Source: CAZTAR01 sp043813895 (GTDB lineage Bacteria; Planctomycetota; Phycisphaerae; UBA1845; UTPLA1). From it: DNA of 27,428 nucleotides. The notes beneath the pieces are model-generated. The model worked only from the letters and a program-made list of their open reading frames with translations, had not been told where the DNA came from and did not search any database. Of the stretch, positions 1-8,197 are shown in pieces. Made by a program: the position numbers and the translations under genes. Within the stretch, counting starts at the first letter, position 1, and every line of letters starts with the position of its first letter. The stretch spans positions 1 to 27,428 of the forward strand of contig JBDRKQ010000057.1 of NCBI GenBank assembly GCA_043813895.1. The letters run 5' to 3'.

Positions 1-133
1 GGCCTCAAACCCGCACCAGTGGCTACCAAGCGGTTCGCGTCTCGAGACAAGCGCGTGCTACCCGGATACGAGAGAGCACTTCGGTTTGTCTGGGGTGCTC
101 ACAATCGGGGGCTAGACCAATCACAATCCAACT

Positions 134-206
134 GTAGCGGGCGACACCCCTGTGGGCCGTGGGAAACTGTCGGCCGGCAACGGCCGACGGGGGCGTCGGC
201 CGCTAC
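134..206. repeat. 73-bp palindromic unit, copy 1 (GTAGCG...CGCTAC)
   Basis: The unit starts GTAGCGGGCGAC and ends GTCGGCCGCTAC. It consists of two adjoining GC-rich imperfect palindromes. Its length equals that of the copies at 13694 and 15510. This copy is the most divergent at its left half (GGGCGACACCCCTGTGGGCC). Confidence 0.75.
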
Positions 207-252
207 GGTTGCCCTCACCCGGCTCTCGTGTTCGGCCACGCCTGAAAGGCGG

Positions 253-335
253 GGTGCCACTGGCGGCTGGCCCGCCAGTGTGATATCGCTTCTCATCCAC
301 TGCGAGGCACTGGCGGGCCAGCCGCCAGTGGCACC
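253..335. repeat. Inverted pair of CACTGGCGG palindromes
   Basis: A 28-nt arm at 253-280 is the exact reverse complement of 308-335, with a 27-nt spacer. Each arm is itself a near-palindrome (CACTGGCGG, five bases, CCGCCAGTG). The right arm opens a 75-bp composite repeat (308-382) that ends GTGACGGAGCACTAGGCC and has a relative at 8123-8197. Confidence 0.8.
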
Positions 336-397
336 CAAGCTGTCGCCACAATCCTCACGCGAGGCGTGACGGAGCACTAGGCCAGGTGCCCGCGACG

Positions 398-871
398 CTA
401 CCACTGGCGCCACGTCCGCTCCGTGGTTTCACCGGCTTCGGAAGCCTGACGCGCGGCCTCCGCCTCGGGTCTCTTGCCATGTCGTCTGGCCTGGAGCAAC
501 GCAGCCCACTGCCGGCACTCTGCCAGCGGGATGATCGTGTAGGGTCGGACCCCGACCCCGACCTTCGCGAGTCTTTCCAGAGCCTGGGCCACCGTCTCGT
601 CCCCGTCCGTCAGGTGGAAGAGGAATGCGGTCACCCCACCTTCTTTCATACGCTTGTGGACCCCTGCCCGGGAGACGTTTGCGTAGAGGCCCAGCACGCC
701 TGGCGAGACCCCTCCCTCCGGCCGGCACGCCTCGCAGGCCGCGTCGAACCAAGTGGGGAACTCTTCGCGGCTACCGAATCTGCGGAACATGCGAGTTCCC
801 GGGTCAACACGTCCGAGGGCGTGCTGAAGGTCTTGAGGGACATCGACATGATTGATCTGCACCAGGGCCAT
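398..871 (-). CDS. Small helix-turn-helix-like protein
   Basis: This is a 157-residue soluble protein. The central part, about residues 58-85, reads 'GGVSPGVLGLYANVSRAGVH' and then 'KRMKEGG'. That matches the shape of a MerR/excisionase-type HTH in which 'VSRAGVHKRMKEG' is the recognition helix. The 'IPLAECRQW' segment near residue 120 resembles the end of similar planctomycete proteins I remember. A role in DNA binding or regulation is inferred. The start at 871 is chosen because a TTGACA-N16-TAGAAT promoter ends only 8 bases upstream, which rules out the longer frame beginning at 943. No Shine-Dalgarno is visible, so the mRNA is probably leaderless. The C-terminal ~35 residues are charged and Ala/Glu/Arg-rich, probably disordered. 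Confidence 0.75.
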   Translation of the reverse strand: MALVQINHVDVPQDLQHALGRVDPGTRMFRRFGSREEFPTWFDAACEACRPEGGVSPGVLGLYANVSRAGVHKRMKEGGVTAFLFHLTDGDETVAQALERLAKVGVGVRPYTIIPLAECRQWAALLQARRHGKRPEAEAARQASEAGETTERTWRQW

Positions 872-879
872 TTGAGTTG

Positions 880-907
880 ATTCTACAAGAGTGGATGCAG
901 ATGTCAA
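880..907 (-). promoter_or_regulatory. Sigma70-type promoter for the HTH gene
   Basis: On the minus strand TTGACA (907-902), a 16-base spacer and TAGAAT (885-880) stand immediately before the ATG at 871. The predicted start point is about 873, giving a leaderless or nearly leaderless transcript. This is one of the best consensus matches in the window. Confidence 0.7.
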
Positions 908-1459
908 GCCTGAGTTTACTTGATGTAATCTCAACATTCGCACATCTCGCTCAACGCATGCGCTGAGGCATTATATCCTCAAACTATCGGAATCTTCTGG
1001 GTGAGATCGCCCCAGACTTCAAGAACCTGCACATCGCCAGGAGATTAGTCAGTCGGACAATGTTTACGCCACGGAAACTAATCTCTGCTGGATGGTCAGA
1101 TCTGCGACAGGAGTTTACATGATGAATGCTTCGTCCGGCTGCCAGTCACTCCATCCTCGCGTTTTCCTCGATCGCGGTTTGACCGACGCTGCCTCTTCGA
1201 TGGGGCAGTCCTTTGACGGGCACGAGAGGCCGCACGCCCGCCCGTGCTCGTGTCGGATTCGCAGGTTGGAATGCCGTGTGGCGTGAGATGGGGTAGTCCA
1301 AGAAGCCCACGTCCGAGCCCGAGCCCAAACCCGTGCGCGCCCGAACTGGGCCACGGGCGTATCGGAGATCTTCATCCCGGCACGGTGAGTGAGCGGCCAT
1401 ACATCTTGAGGTTGAATGCTCCTCACGCCGCCGTGAAGTCGCCACACAGCCAGCAGCCT
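908..1459. other. Gene-free gap with one stem-loop
   Basis: I see no convincing gene in this 552-base stretch between two leftward genes. It contains a perfect 9-bp inverted repeat (GAGATTAGT at 1041-1049, ACTAATCTC at 1077-1085) and a C/G-rich stretch around 1300-1360. A minus-strand reading frame at 1115-1447 shows a 'PVAQFGRAR' string of the kind that arises over tRNA genes, but no tRNA fold is present. It could hold a decayed gene. Confidence 0.5.
1041..1085. repeat. 9-bp perfect stem-loop
   Basis: GAGATTAGT (1041-1049) pairs with ACTAATCTC (1077-1085) across a 27-base loop. It is AT-rich against the GC-rich surroundings. It lies about 375 bases past the stop of the leftward lipoprotein gene and 130 bases upstream of the next leftward promoter. 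No U-run follows on either strand, so it is not a standard terminator. Confidence 0.5.
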
Positions 1460-2992
1460 TTACGGCCCCGGCGGGCAAATGGCCTGGGGCCCCCACGGTG
1501 CGGAGGCGCTCATGACTCCAGTGCCCCAATCCCAGGAGATAGTCAGGCTGCTTGCCGGGCCCCAGATTGTCTCCGTCTCGAGCACGGTGTCGCCAGGGGG
1601 CACCGTCATGCCGCCGGTCTGGGGGGGAATCACCACTTCCCAGCTGACGAGCACATCGAACGGGTTGGGGTTGTGGATGACCCACCGATCCATGCCATTC
1701 GGAAACGGGTCGGTCTCGGCGCTGCACACGTATTCGACCGTCAGCGGCTCGCGACATTCCTCCCACGTATGAATGAAGAAAACCGAGACGGCGATCTCAT
1801 GCACGCCTTGCGGGCCGGGCGGCGTCGAATAGTCCGTCGCGCCCGGATGGTTGATCAGGCCGGCCGCGTGCAGGGCCGGCTCGTCGTAACCCGAACCGGG
1901 AGCACTGATCTTGTTGCCGCCTGCCGGCGGGTTGCCGGGATTCGCGGCCGGATCGAGCACAACCTTGTTATTGTTGGCAAACGCGGTGTTACGCATCACG
2001 AACACGAACCCGCCACGGCCAGGCAGCGGCGCGGCAAACTCGTCTCGGTTGGAGAAATCCAGAAGGGCATAGTGCTCCGTCGGGGAGTACGGCGGACCCG
2101 GCGGCGGACAGAGGCGAATTTCCGGCGGCGGGATCAATGAGCCCACGAGCTGACCCGGGTTTTCGCTGTTCACGTCGAACTTGTCACCGCGGACCTGCAC
2201 CGACTGATAATCGCCGTCGTCGTTCGGGGGGGGTGTGTCGGTCAGCGCCCGCGGCGCGCCGGTCAAACCTCCCCGGATGGCATAGAAGCGTCCGCTGAGG
2301 TGGGCGTTGTCACGCATGAAAGCAACCCAGCCCGTCGAGCCGAGGCCGTTCATGTAGGCCTTGGTGCTGGGTCCGCAATGGCCGGCGAGGTTTTCAAACT
2401 CCAGCCCGATGACAACGATCGCGAAGTCGCCGCCCGCAAGATCGATGAGGCTGCGATCCGCCGGGTTGACGTCGTTAGACGTATAGTCGGCCTCGTGTTT
2501 GAGATAGTGCGGCTGGCTCCCCCCCGCGACGTGGTTCGTCTCGAACGGGCTGACGGCGCGGAAGTTGAACTCCACCTGTGTGAAGTGCGGGTCGCTCCTT
2601 GGATAGGCGACGCGCACGGACAGCACGTAATCGGTTTCGCCCGAGATGGAAGGCGCGAGCAGATCGTACTCGCTCTTCTTGAAGTCCGAGGTAATAGTCA
2701 CGGGTGCGAGAAGCCGTGACGGCCACCTGACGAAGCCTTGGACAATATCACCGAACGGATAGCACCGATCCTGGCCGGGACCGCCGGTGAACTGAAGCAA
2801 GTCCACCGAAAAGGTGGAGCCCTGCACGAGCATCCGCGCGGCATTGGCTCTGCCTTCGGAGATCGCAGCATCGCCGTTCGCATCCGGGATCTTCATGCCA
2901 ATGCTTTGCGCGCAGGAGGCGATCAGCAAGACTGACGCCAAACACAGCGCAAACGTACCGACTGCCAAGATTGACTTACTCAAACGAATCAT
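1460..2992 (-). CDS. Predicted secreted lipoprotein, function unknown
   Basis: The 510-residue protein begins with a lipoprotein signal: 'MIRLSKS', a hydrophobic stretch, then the lipobox 'LIASC' with Cys27 as the lipidation site. The start at 2992 has a good ribosome site (GAGGAGA, 6-base spacing). The mature part has no domain I recognise. It is rich in Gly, Pro, Asn and Asp and looks like beta-structure typical of an exported surface protein. It contains a proline-rich segment near residue 300 ('PPPEIRLCPPPGPPYSP'). The last ~85 residues ('WVIHNPNPFDVLVSWEV' onward) look like an Ig-like or carbohydrate-binding beta-sandwich, though this is a guess. The gene stands alone between long gaps. 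Confidence 0.8.
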   Translation of the reverse strand: MIRLSKSILAVGTFALCLASVLLIASCAQSIGMKIPDANGDAAISEGRANAARMLVQGSTFSVDLLQFTGGPGQDRCYPFGDIVQGFVRWPSRLLAPVTITSDFKKSEYDLLAPSISGETDYVLSVRVAYPRSDPHFTQVEFNFRAVSPFETNHVAGGSQPHYLKHEADYTSNDVNPADRSLIDLAGGDFAIVVIGLEFENLAGHCGPSTKAYMNGLGSTGWVAFMRDNAHLSGRFYAIRGGLTGAPRALTDTPPPNDDGDYQSVQVRGDKFDVNSENPGQLVGSLIPPPEIRLCPPPGPPYSPTEHYALLDFSNRDEFAAPLPGRGGFVFVMRNTAFANNNKVVLDPAANPGNPPAGGNKISAPGSGYDEPALHAAGLINHPGATDYSTPPGPQGVHEIAVSVFFIHTWEECREPLTVEYVCSAETDPFPNGMDRWVIHNPNPFDVLVSWEVVIPPQTGGMTVPPGDTVLETETIWGPASSLTISWDWGTGVMSASAPWGPQAICPPGP

Positions 2993-3428
2993 TGTTGCTC
3001 TCCTCGGTTTCCTATCACACGGTCCGCGCTGATCACAGGGACAGAACATCTAGCATGAAAAAATGAATGGACAGCGCCGTTCCCCCGGCGCAAGTTTTCC
3101 CCATCTCTCGCGCCACACCATTCTAAGGCATTCTACTACGGTATGTCAATCATGCTTGGGGTTACCGGACGTGTCGCGGCCGCAGTGCGCAATTCGGACC
3201 GCCCCCTTGTTGGACGGCAGGCCGGACGAGGACTACAGCAGGCTTGCACACTCTTGTGGCGGCCGACGCCCCTGTCGGCCGTGGGAGCGGGGTTGGCGTT
3301 CGTCGTCAGCCGCGGCGGAGCAACGCAACAATCGTACCCTCGCTTGCACTTCGGACTGGTGTGAACGTCCGACACGGGGGTCGGGCGCTACATTCGATGT
3401 CCAACACCGGTGTCGGATGTTCGCGTGG
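2993..3428. other. Intergenic gap carrying a repeat unit
   Basis: This gap holds the leader of the leftward lipoprotein gene and, further right, an interrupted GTAGCG unit (3255-3391). The repeat is followed by a related short palindrome, TCCAACACCGGTGTCGGA (near 3400-3417). No gene is supported here; plus-strand frames in 3063-3590 are repeat shadows or antisense to the next gene. Confidence 0.6.
3255..3391. repeat. GTAGCG unit, copy 2, interrupted by a nested module
   Basis: The left half (GTGGCGGCCGACGCCCCTGT...) and right half (CGTCCGACACGGGGGTCGGG...CGCTAC) match the ends of the 73-bp unit. They are separated by extra DNA holding a 27-nt module at 3336-3362 (ACCCTCGCTTGCACTTCGGA...). 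The reverse complement of that module occurs inside copy 5 at 18970-18996 and alone at 25748-25774. Confidence 0.75.
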
Positions 3429-4571
3429 TTACGGAATCAGGCACGCGTCCGATTTGTCACCCAGATTACAAACGCCTCTTGTTCCGGAAGCACTCGGGGC
3501 GGCGGAGCCGGGATCGATCTGTCCCCCGGCATCGTGCGTTGTGTAGCAGTTATCCTTCTGCCGCGAGTTCGCCAGCGTGCTCACTCCTGAGAGCCCGACG
3601 TCCGGCCCATTCTCGAACGACACGTGCCCGTCCTGAAAAAGGACGTTCTGTCCCTCACGGTTCGTGTGGTTCGCGCTGTTGCCGTTGAAGCTCGACTGCC
3701 GATCCGCGGCGAACGCACTCGACGGCACGCCTCCTTTGATGTAGGGATTCGCGTCGCCCAACAACGGAAAGGTCGGCTCGGAAGAAGTGCCCAACACGCG
3801 CCGATTCGGGTCGTGCTGGAAATGGTACGCGTAGCTCAGGTTCTGCGCGCCCGCGAAGTCGTAATATAGGGTGGGATCGAGAACGGGGTCGAGAACATCC
3901 GCCGAGCTGGGGCAGATGAAGTGTTTAGGGGTCGTGTAGTTGTCTCGCGTCAGTACCCACAGGTCGACGGTCGGCGACGGCAGCGCGTCGTTCGCCGGCG
4001 GCGCGGTCCGGGTGGCCGGGTCGTACAGCAGAAACGCGCCGTCGTTCGCCTTGCGCCGCTTTCCGATTGCGGGAAACGTCCCCGGGTCGTCCTGGGCGTA
4101 GATGTACATCGCCTGACCGAGGCCCCGCATGTTGGCCATGCACACCGTTCGCTTGGACAGCTCTCGTGCGCGGGACAGCGACGGAAGGAATATTGAAACA
4201 AGCAGCGCCGTGGTGAAGATGCTGGCCCCGCCGACACAGATGCCGGCGATCGCCAAGCCCCGACCGCCGTATCGGGCCGGATGAGCGCTTGCGCGGTTCA
4301 GCGCAATGATCCCCAGGATGATCCCGACGATGCCGATCGGCGGGCATCCGATGACGCCCAGAACCCCGCAGACCAGCGCGCCGATCGCCATGCCCTGGCT
4401 CGACGGCTGCGGTTGAAAGGTCTGAAGCCTCGCGGCCTCCGGTGACGTTGGCGGCGTCGCACCGGGCACCGCCACCACCGCGCCGCACAGCGGGCACTGC
4501 ACCTGCGTCCCGGGCGGAACCTCCGCCGAGATCGTCTGCCCGCACGCCGAACAGGGAAAAGTCATGGCCAT
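3429..4571 (-). CDS. Zinc-ribbon / DUF4190-like / pseudopilin-like membrane protein
   Basis: This 380-residue protein has three parts. Residues 7-29 form a zinc ribbon (CSAC ... CPLC). Residues ~60-125 hold two hydrophobic hairpins of DUF4190 type ('IGALVCGVLGVIG', 'GIVGIILGIIALNRA', 'GLAIAGICVGG'). The rest resembles a planctomycete pseudopilin body: a hydrophobic helix 'LLVSIFLPSLSRARELS', 'CMANMRGLGQAMYIYAQ', and a late 'NVLFQDGHVSF' resembling the H-x-DG motif of DUF1559-like proteins. There is no type III prepilin leader (no G-F-T-L-I-E), so normal pilin processing is unlikely. The start at 4571 is set by AGGAGG seven bases upstream; MTF at 4565 is an alternative. Function is unknown; it probably displays an envelope domain. 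It may be co-transcribed behind the 4705-6159 gene. Confidence 0.8.
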   Translation of the reverse strand: MAMTFPCSACGQTISAEVPPGTQVQCPLCGAVVAVPGATPPTSPEAARLQTFQPQPSSQGMAIGALVCGVLGVIGCPPIGIVGIILGIIALNRASAHPARYGGRGLAIAGICVGGASIFTTALLVSIFLPSLSRARELSKRTVCMANMRGLGQAMYIYAQDDPGTFPAIGKRRKANDGAFLLYDPATRTAPPANDALPSPTVDLWVLTRDNYTTPKHFICPSSADVLDPVLDPTLYYDFAGAQNLSYAYHFQHDPNRRVLGTSSEPTFPLLGDANPYIKGGVPSSAFAADRQSSFNGNSANHTNREGQNVLFQDGHVSFENGPDVGLSGVSTLANSRQKDNCYTTHDAGGQIDPGSAAPSASGTRGVCNLGDKSDACLIP

Positions 4572-4656
4572 GACCGGTCCTCCTGCCTTACCGATATGCC
4601 CCCAGAAACTCGCTCCATGATAACCCAAGTCGCCGGTTACGCTACCGCACTTCGGC

Positions 4657-4704
4657 CTCCCTCATCCCTTCGTCCTTCTCCCTCTTCCCCCCTTTCGCCA
4701 TTCG
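4657..4704. repeat. Polypyrimidine tract sharing a 21-nt word with 12208-12228
   Basis: CTCCCTCATCCCTTCGTCCT and the following C/T-rich run fill the short gap between two leftward genes. The same word with one change (CGC for CGT) recurs at 12208-12228. On the transcribed minus strand it becomes a purine-rich leader upstream of the 4571 start. Confidence 0.55.
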
Positions 4705-6159
4705 CTATTCACTATTCTCCTCCCCCACCGCCTCCCGTCCGCGCAACTCCGGGTTCAGCAACACCCAACCATGATCGGTCGATTGGGCACTGCCTTTGGG
4801 CGGATCGAGTCGTCGCACGTCGCCGTCGTTGTCTGTCATGTCCTCGCCGATAGTCCACACCTTGATGCCCTCGGGGATGCGCGCATAGCGGATGGCTTTG
4901 CCATCGAATGGGTCGACCGGCACCGCATCGAGATAGGCTGGCACGAGTGCTTCCAGGCCCGCCGGCCAGTCACCGCTTGCCAGGCGATATCGCTCGCACG
5001 CGATCGCGGCCTGCATGGCCCGGTTTGTTCCCTCGCCACGGACCCAGAGTTTCACAGCCCGTGACAGGCTCGGCATCATCATCGTGGACATGTTGGAGAC
5101 GAGGCAATACCCAGCGGCAGTCGGTGTATTGGCTTGAGCGGCATCAATACGTTCGATCGTTTCAGCCGTTGGTCCCATGATGGCATCGATCATCGTCGTA
5201 AGGATCTCCACGGCGTCGGCCTCATCCTTCACCGGCAAGATGGGCACATACCGCCACACACTTGGCAGCGTCGCAGGCGCCCCGAGCGTATCGGCCACGT
5301 CGCCTGGCTCCCCCGAACGCAGCCATTCCGCCATATCAATAAAGGAAGCGCGCTCCGCCAGCATGGCCCGCTTTATGTCCGGGGTCCCTTCGAGTTCTGC
5401 GAGGCGATTCTGCAGAGCCTCCAACGAGGCGCCGTTCAATGTGCATAGGTTGATCGTCCGCTCTATCTGACTCTCGGCCAGCGCGCGGACACCAATCTGG
5501 ACCAGTGCGGCGATCGTGGAGGATTGACAATCAAGGACCGACTCCGCGTGCAGCACCTCGTGAATGATCTGAGCGGCCCGCTCGCTGTCGCCTTCCTCCG
5601 CGGCGAGCCAGGCCTCCAGCACCAGCGCCTTCTCCAACTGTCGAAACGCCGAGAATCCGATGAAGCTCGCGTTGATTGCAGGCGTCGTCCATGTCATCTC
5701 GATGCATCCGCCTTCGCGTTCGAGCGATCGGTGGGCACCGACCAGCGCCTCGGCCACCCCACCAAGATAGAGGCGGGCTGACTCGAGTTGTTGAGCTGAA
5801 AGGTGCTGCCCTGTTGGGATATCTTCTCGCGATGTACCCAGGATCGGTAGGAGCCTGCGCATATCTTCGGACAGTCGAAAACCGCTGATCGCCTCGGCGT
5901 GGGCCATCAGCGGCACGGCCATGTTCTCTTCATCCGGAATGTGGGGAATGGCCGCGTTGAGGTCCTCCACTGAGGCAGGCTCGCCCTTCGCGCGGATTGC
6001 CGCAATCAGGCGATCCAGCCGCCGCTGGGCGATGCCGTCGACTGCCCATAGGCAGAGCACCATCAGCAGGAGCACAATAAATGCCATCGTCGTCTTGGGG
6101 TGTGAGATGATCCAGCCGACGAGGACGCCGCGCTTAGGATTGTGACGCGAATCGTTCAT
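4705..6159 (-). CDS. Membrane-anchored protein with pseudopilin-like C-terminal tail
   Basis: This 484-residue protein has one N-terminal membrane segment (about residues 24-43, 'MAFIVLLLMVLCLWAVDGIA') after a short basic cytoplasmic start. A long, mostly helical extracytoplasmic region follows (about 50-380). Near residues 385-450 it carries the signature 'CERYRLASGDWPAGLEALVP', then 'AVPVDPFDGKAIRY' and 'VWTIGEDMTDNDGD'. This is the C-terminal pattern of type II secretion GspG-like pseudopilins as it appears in many planctomycete proteins. The start at 6159 follows GGAGG with ten-base spacing. The helical middle is of unknown role. The gene precedes 3429-4571 on the same strand with a 133-base gap, and both end in pseudopilin-like modules, so a shared function is plausible. 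Confidence 0.8.
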   Translation of the reverse strand: MNDSRHNPKRGVLVGWIISHPKTTMAFIVLLLMVLCLWAVDGIAQRRLDRLIAAIRAKGEPASVEDLNAAIPHIPDEENMAVPLMAHAEAISGFRLSEDMRRLLPILGTSREDIPTGQHLSAQQLESARLYLGGVAEALVGAHRSLEREGGCIEMTWTTPAINASFIGFSAFRQLEKALVLEAWLAAEEGDSERAAQIIHEVLHAESVLDCQSSTIAALVQIGVRALAESQIERTINLCTLNGASLEALQNRLAELEGTPDIKRAMLAERASFIDMAEWLRSGEPGDVADTLGAPATLPSVWRYVPILPVKDEADAVEILTTMIDAIMGPTAETIERIDAAQANTPTAAGYCLVSNMSTMMMPSLSRAVKLWVRGEGTNRAMQAAIACERYRLASGDWPAGLEALVPAYLDAVPVDPFDGKAIRYARIPEGIKVWTIGEDMTDNDGDVRRLDPPKGSAQSTDHGWVLLNPELRGREAVGEENSE

Positions 6160-6333
6160 CGCAGGTATGCCTCCGCCAAGCGGGAAACCGTGTGCTGCCG
6201 TGTGGGACGCTTACTGTACCAGCTGCACGCCTGCATCGTACATTACAAAACCGCAGGCATTTTGGAGCGCCGCGGTGCAACGGGTCGCTTCCCTCGCGGT
6301 AGACAGGCATGAAAGACGCCCGCACTACGCTCG

Positions 6334-6362
6334 TTGGGCGGCGCATAAGATGCGGTTATAAT
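6334..6362 (+). promoter_or_regulatory. Sigma70-type promoter for the S41 protease gene
   Basis: TTGGGC (6334-6339), a 17-base spacer and a perfect TATAAT (6357-6362) lie 42 bases before the ATG at 6404. The predicted start point is near 6369. The promoter sits in the divergent gap between the leftward 6159 gene and this gene. Confidence 0.75.
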
Positions 6363-6403
6363 CGCGACCGATCCGGAGGAAGTATGTTCAGGAGTTGACA
6401 GAC

Positions 6404-8092
6404 ATGCGCAAACAAGACCAACACTCTCGTCTCGCGGCACTGGCGATCGCGTTGTTCGCCCTCGCAACAACAACGGCCCTGGCCGACGCGCCAAAGGTGG
6501 TCGGAGTGTTTCCCGAAAACGGCGACACGAACGTCGATCCGACCACCAGCGAGTTGCGCGTCGTCTTCGATCGCAAGATGGATACGGGAGGGTTCTCAAT
6601 ATGCGGCGGCGGGCCGAAGTTCCCCGAGGTCGTCAAGCCGCCGAAGTGGGTCAACAAGACCACCCTCGTGATGAAGGTCCGGCTCAAGCCCGGCCACGAC
6701 TATGTTCTCTCGTTGAATTGCCAGGGTGCGACGAACTTCCGTAGTGTGGACGGAACGCCGCTCGAACCGGTGCCGTGGAAGTTCTCGACATCCGGCGAAC
6801 CCGAATCGGCGCACACGCCGCAGATCGTCGAGATGGTCCCCGAGAACGACGCGACCGACGTTGATCCCGGCGTGAAGGAGATGCGTGTCGTGTTCGACCG
6901 TCCGATGCAAACGGGAGGCTTTTCGCTCTGCGGCGGCGGGCCGAATTTCCCGAACATCATCGGCAAACCGAAATGGATCAACGACACAACCCTCGTCGCC
7001 AAGGTCAAGCTCAAACCCGATCACGACTACCGGCTCTCCGTGAACTGCCCCGCCGCGCAGAACTTCCGCGGTGCGGACGGCACGCCTGTGGAGCCCGTGC
7101 CGTGGAGCTTTTCCACGGCCGCAACCACACAGAAGCTGAGCAAGGCCGAGCAGAAGAAGCTCAACAAGCGATGTCTCAAGCAGCTTATGAAGGCATTGCG
7201 CGATCACTACTCCTACCGGGAGCTTCGCGGTATCAACTGGGACTCTCTCGAGAAGAAGCACGGCAAGAAGATCGCGTCGGCCAAGAGCACGCGGTCGTGG
7301 GTGAAGCGCGTGGCGAAGATGCTCTCGGCCGCCCAGGACATGCATATGTGGCTCGTTTACCGTGACGATACGACCGGAACGTTCCGCCGGAACATCACCG
7401 CCAACTTCACGATGGACGGAATCAAAGCGGTTCTTCCGGGGCTGACGAAGCGAAACGACTCCGTCCATACCGCCCGCACCGACGACGACGTCGGGTACAT
7501 CATGGTCACGAACCTGTCGCACCAGAACGCCGGCGAACTCGAGGTGGTGCAGGGTGTCCTGGCGGAGTATAGAGACTGCAAGGCTCTGATCCTCGACCTG
7601 CGTCCGAACGGCGGCGGCGCCGAGCCTTTGGCCATGCCCATTGCCGCATGGTTCGTCCGCGGCGAGAAGGTGTACGCCGAGCACGTCTATCGAGACCCGG
7701 ACGCCAAGACGGGTTTCTCCAAGGTCTCCAAGCGAACTTTGACAGGGAACACGGAGAAGTCCAAGCAATTCGACAAGCCGGTCGCGGTCTTGATCGGGCC
7801 GGGCATCATGAGCAGTTGTGAGGCTTTTGTACTGATGATGAAGCAGGGCGAAAACGTGACCCTCGTGGGCGAGAGGACATTTGGCAGCAGCGGCAACCCG
7901 AAGTCGCACAAGCTCGACAACGGCGTGGAGGTCTTCATCCCATCCTGGAAGGCGATGCTGCCGGACGGCACGTGCTTCGAGGGCAAGGGCATCAAGCCGG
8001 ACATCCTCGTCAAAGCGAAATCCTCCGAATTCCAGCGGGATGACCCCGTAATCAGGCGCGCCCTGAAGCTGCTTCGCAAGAAGGCGGAATAG
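6404..8092 (+). CDS. Secreted S41-family peptidase with two Big_5 Ig-like domains
   Basis: The 562-residue exported protein starts with a Sec signal peptide (cleavage likely after 'TTALA', residue ~27). Two copies of an Ig-like Big_5/SbsA domain follow (about 29-129 and 137-238). Both carry 'ENxxTxVDP', 'VVFDR.M.TGGFS.CGGGP' and 'DGTPxEPVPW.FST', so they arose by duplication. A basic helical linker leads to a C-terminal S41 (tail-specific/IRBP-like) protease domain, about 365-545. It has 'ALILDLRPNGGG', 'GPGIMSSCEAF' with the likely nucleophile Ser470, and 'GERTFGSSGNP'. The lysine of CtpA-type enzymes is absent at the last motif, which resembles the S41 subgroup using other residues. No PDZ domain is visible. 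ATG at 6404 is preferred over TTG at 6395 because AGGAG lies nine bases before it. Confidence 0.88.
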   Translation: MRKQDQHSRLAALAIALFALATTTALADAPKVVGVFPENGDTNVDPTTSELRVVFDRKMDTGGFSICGGGPKFPEVVKPPKWVNKTTLVMKVRLKPGHDYVLSLNCQGATNFRSVDGTPLEPVPWKFSTSGEPESAHTPQIVEMVPENDATDVDPGVKEMRVVFDRPMQTGGFSLCGGGPNFPNIIGKPKWINDTTLVAKVKLKPDHDYRLSVNCPAAQNFRGADGTPVEPVPWSFSTAATTQKLSKAEQKKLNKRCLKQLMKALRDHYSYRELRGINWDSLEKKHGKKIASAKSTRSWVKRVAKMLSAAQDMHMWLVYRDDTTGTFRRNITANFTMDGIKAVLPGLTKRNDSVHTARTDDDVGYIMVTNLSHQNAGELEVVQGVLAEYRDCKALILDLRPNGGGAEPLAMPIAAWFVRGEKVYAEHVYRDPDAKTGFSKVSKRTLTGNTEKSKQFDKPVAVLIGPGIMSSCEAFVLMMKQGENVTLVGERTFGSSGNPKSHKLDNGVEVFIPSWKAMLPDGTCFEGKGIKPDILVKAKSSEFQRDDPVIRRALKLLRKKAE

Positions 8093-8122
8093 CCGCGGTG
8101 GGCGGCCCAGCAGCCCGTGCCG

Positions 8123-8197
8123 CACTGGCGGGCAAGCCGCCAGTGGCACCCATCTTACCCTTGTATCCCTCACAGGACGCGTGACGGAGCTCTAGCC
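8123..8197. repeat. 75-bp composite palindromic repeat
   Basis: The unit begins with a 28-nt near-palindrome (CACTGGCGG, five bases, CCGCCAGTG, GCACC). It ends GTGACGGAGCTCTAGCC. The same order, length and ends occur at 308-382 (end GTGACGGAGCACTAGGCC), with a poorly conserved middle. Confidence 0.75.

Larger units (their letters stand above)
1..397. other. Gene-free left edge, repeat-rich
   Basis: No credible gene is seen here. The small ORFs in this stretch are read-throughs of repeats: the translated strings 'VAADAPVGR' and 'GATGGWPAS' recur as frame shadows of the same repeats near 3250, 8130 and 19030. The stretch holds one copy of the 73-bp GTAGCG unit and an inverted pair of CACTGGCGG palindromes, listed separately. 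It lies downstream of the leftward gene ending at 398, so the repeats may form its 3' end. Confidence 0.6.

Noticed and set aside
99..413. 104-codon minus-strand frame at the left edge
   Set aside because: Its translation is made of repeat-derived strings that also appear at 8052-8285 and 18968-19435.
1115..1447. Frame with 'PVAQFGRAR', suggestive of a tRNA on the minus strand
   Set aside because: The region has a D-arm-like ACGCCCGTGGCCCAGTTCGG but no T-arm and no matching acceptor strand at tRNA distance.
6596..8173. 525-codon minus-strand frame
   Set aside because: It is antisense to the S41 protease. Long antisense frames are expected in GC-rich DNA with strong third-position bias, and its translation has no motif.
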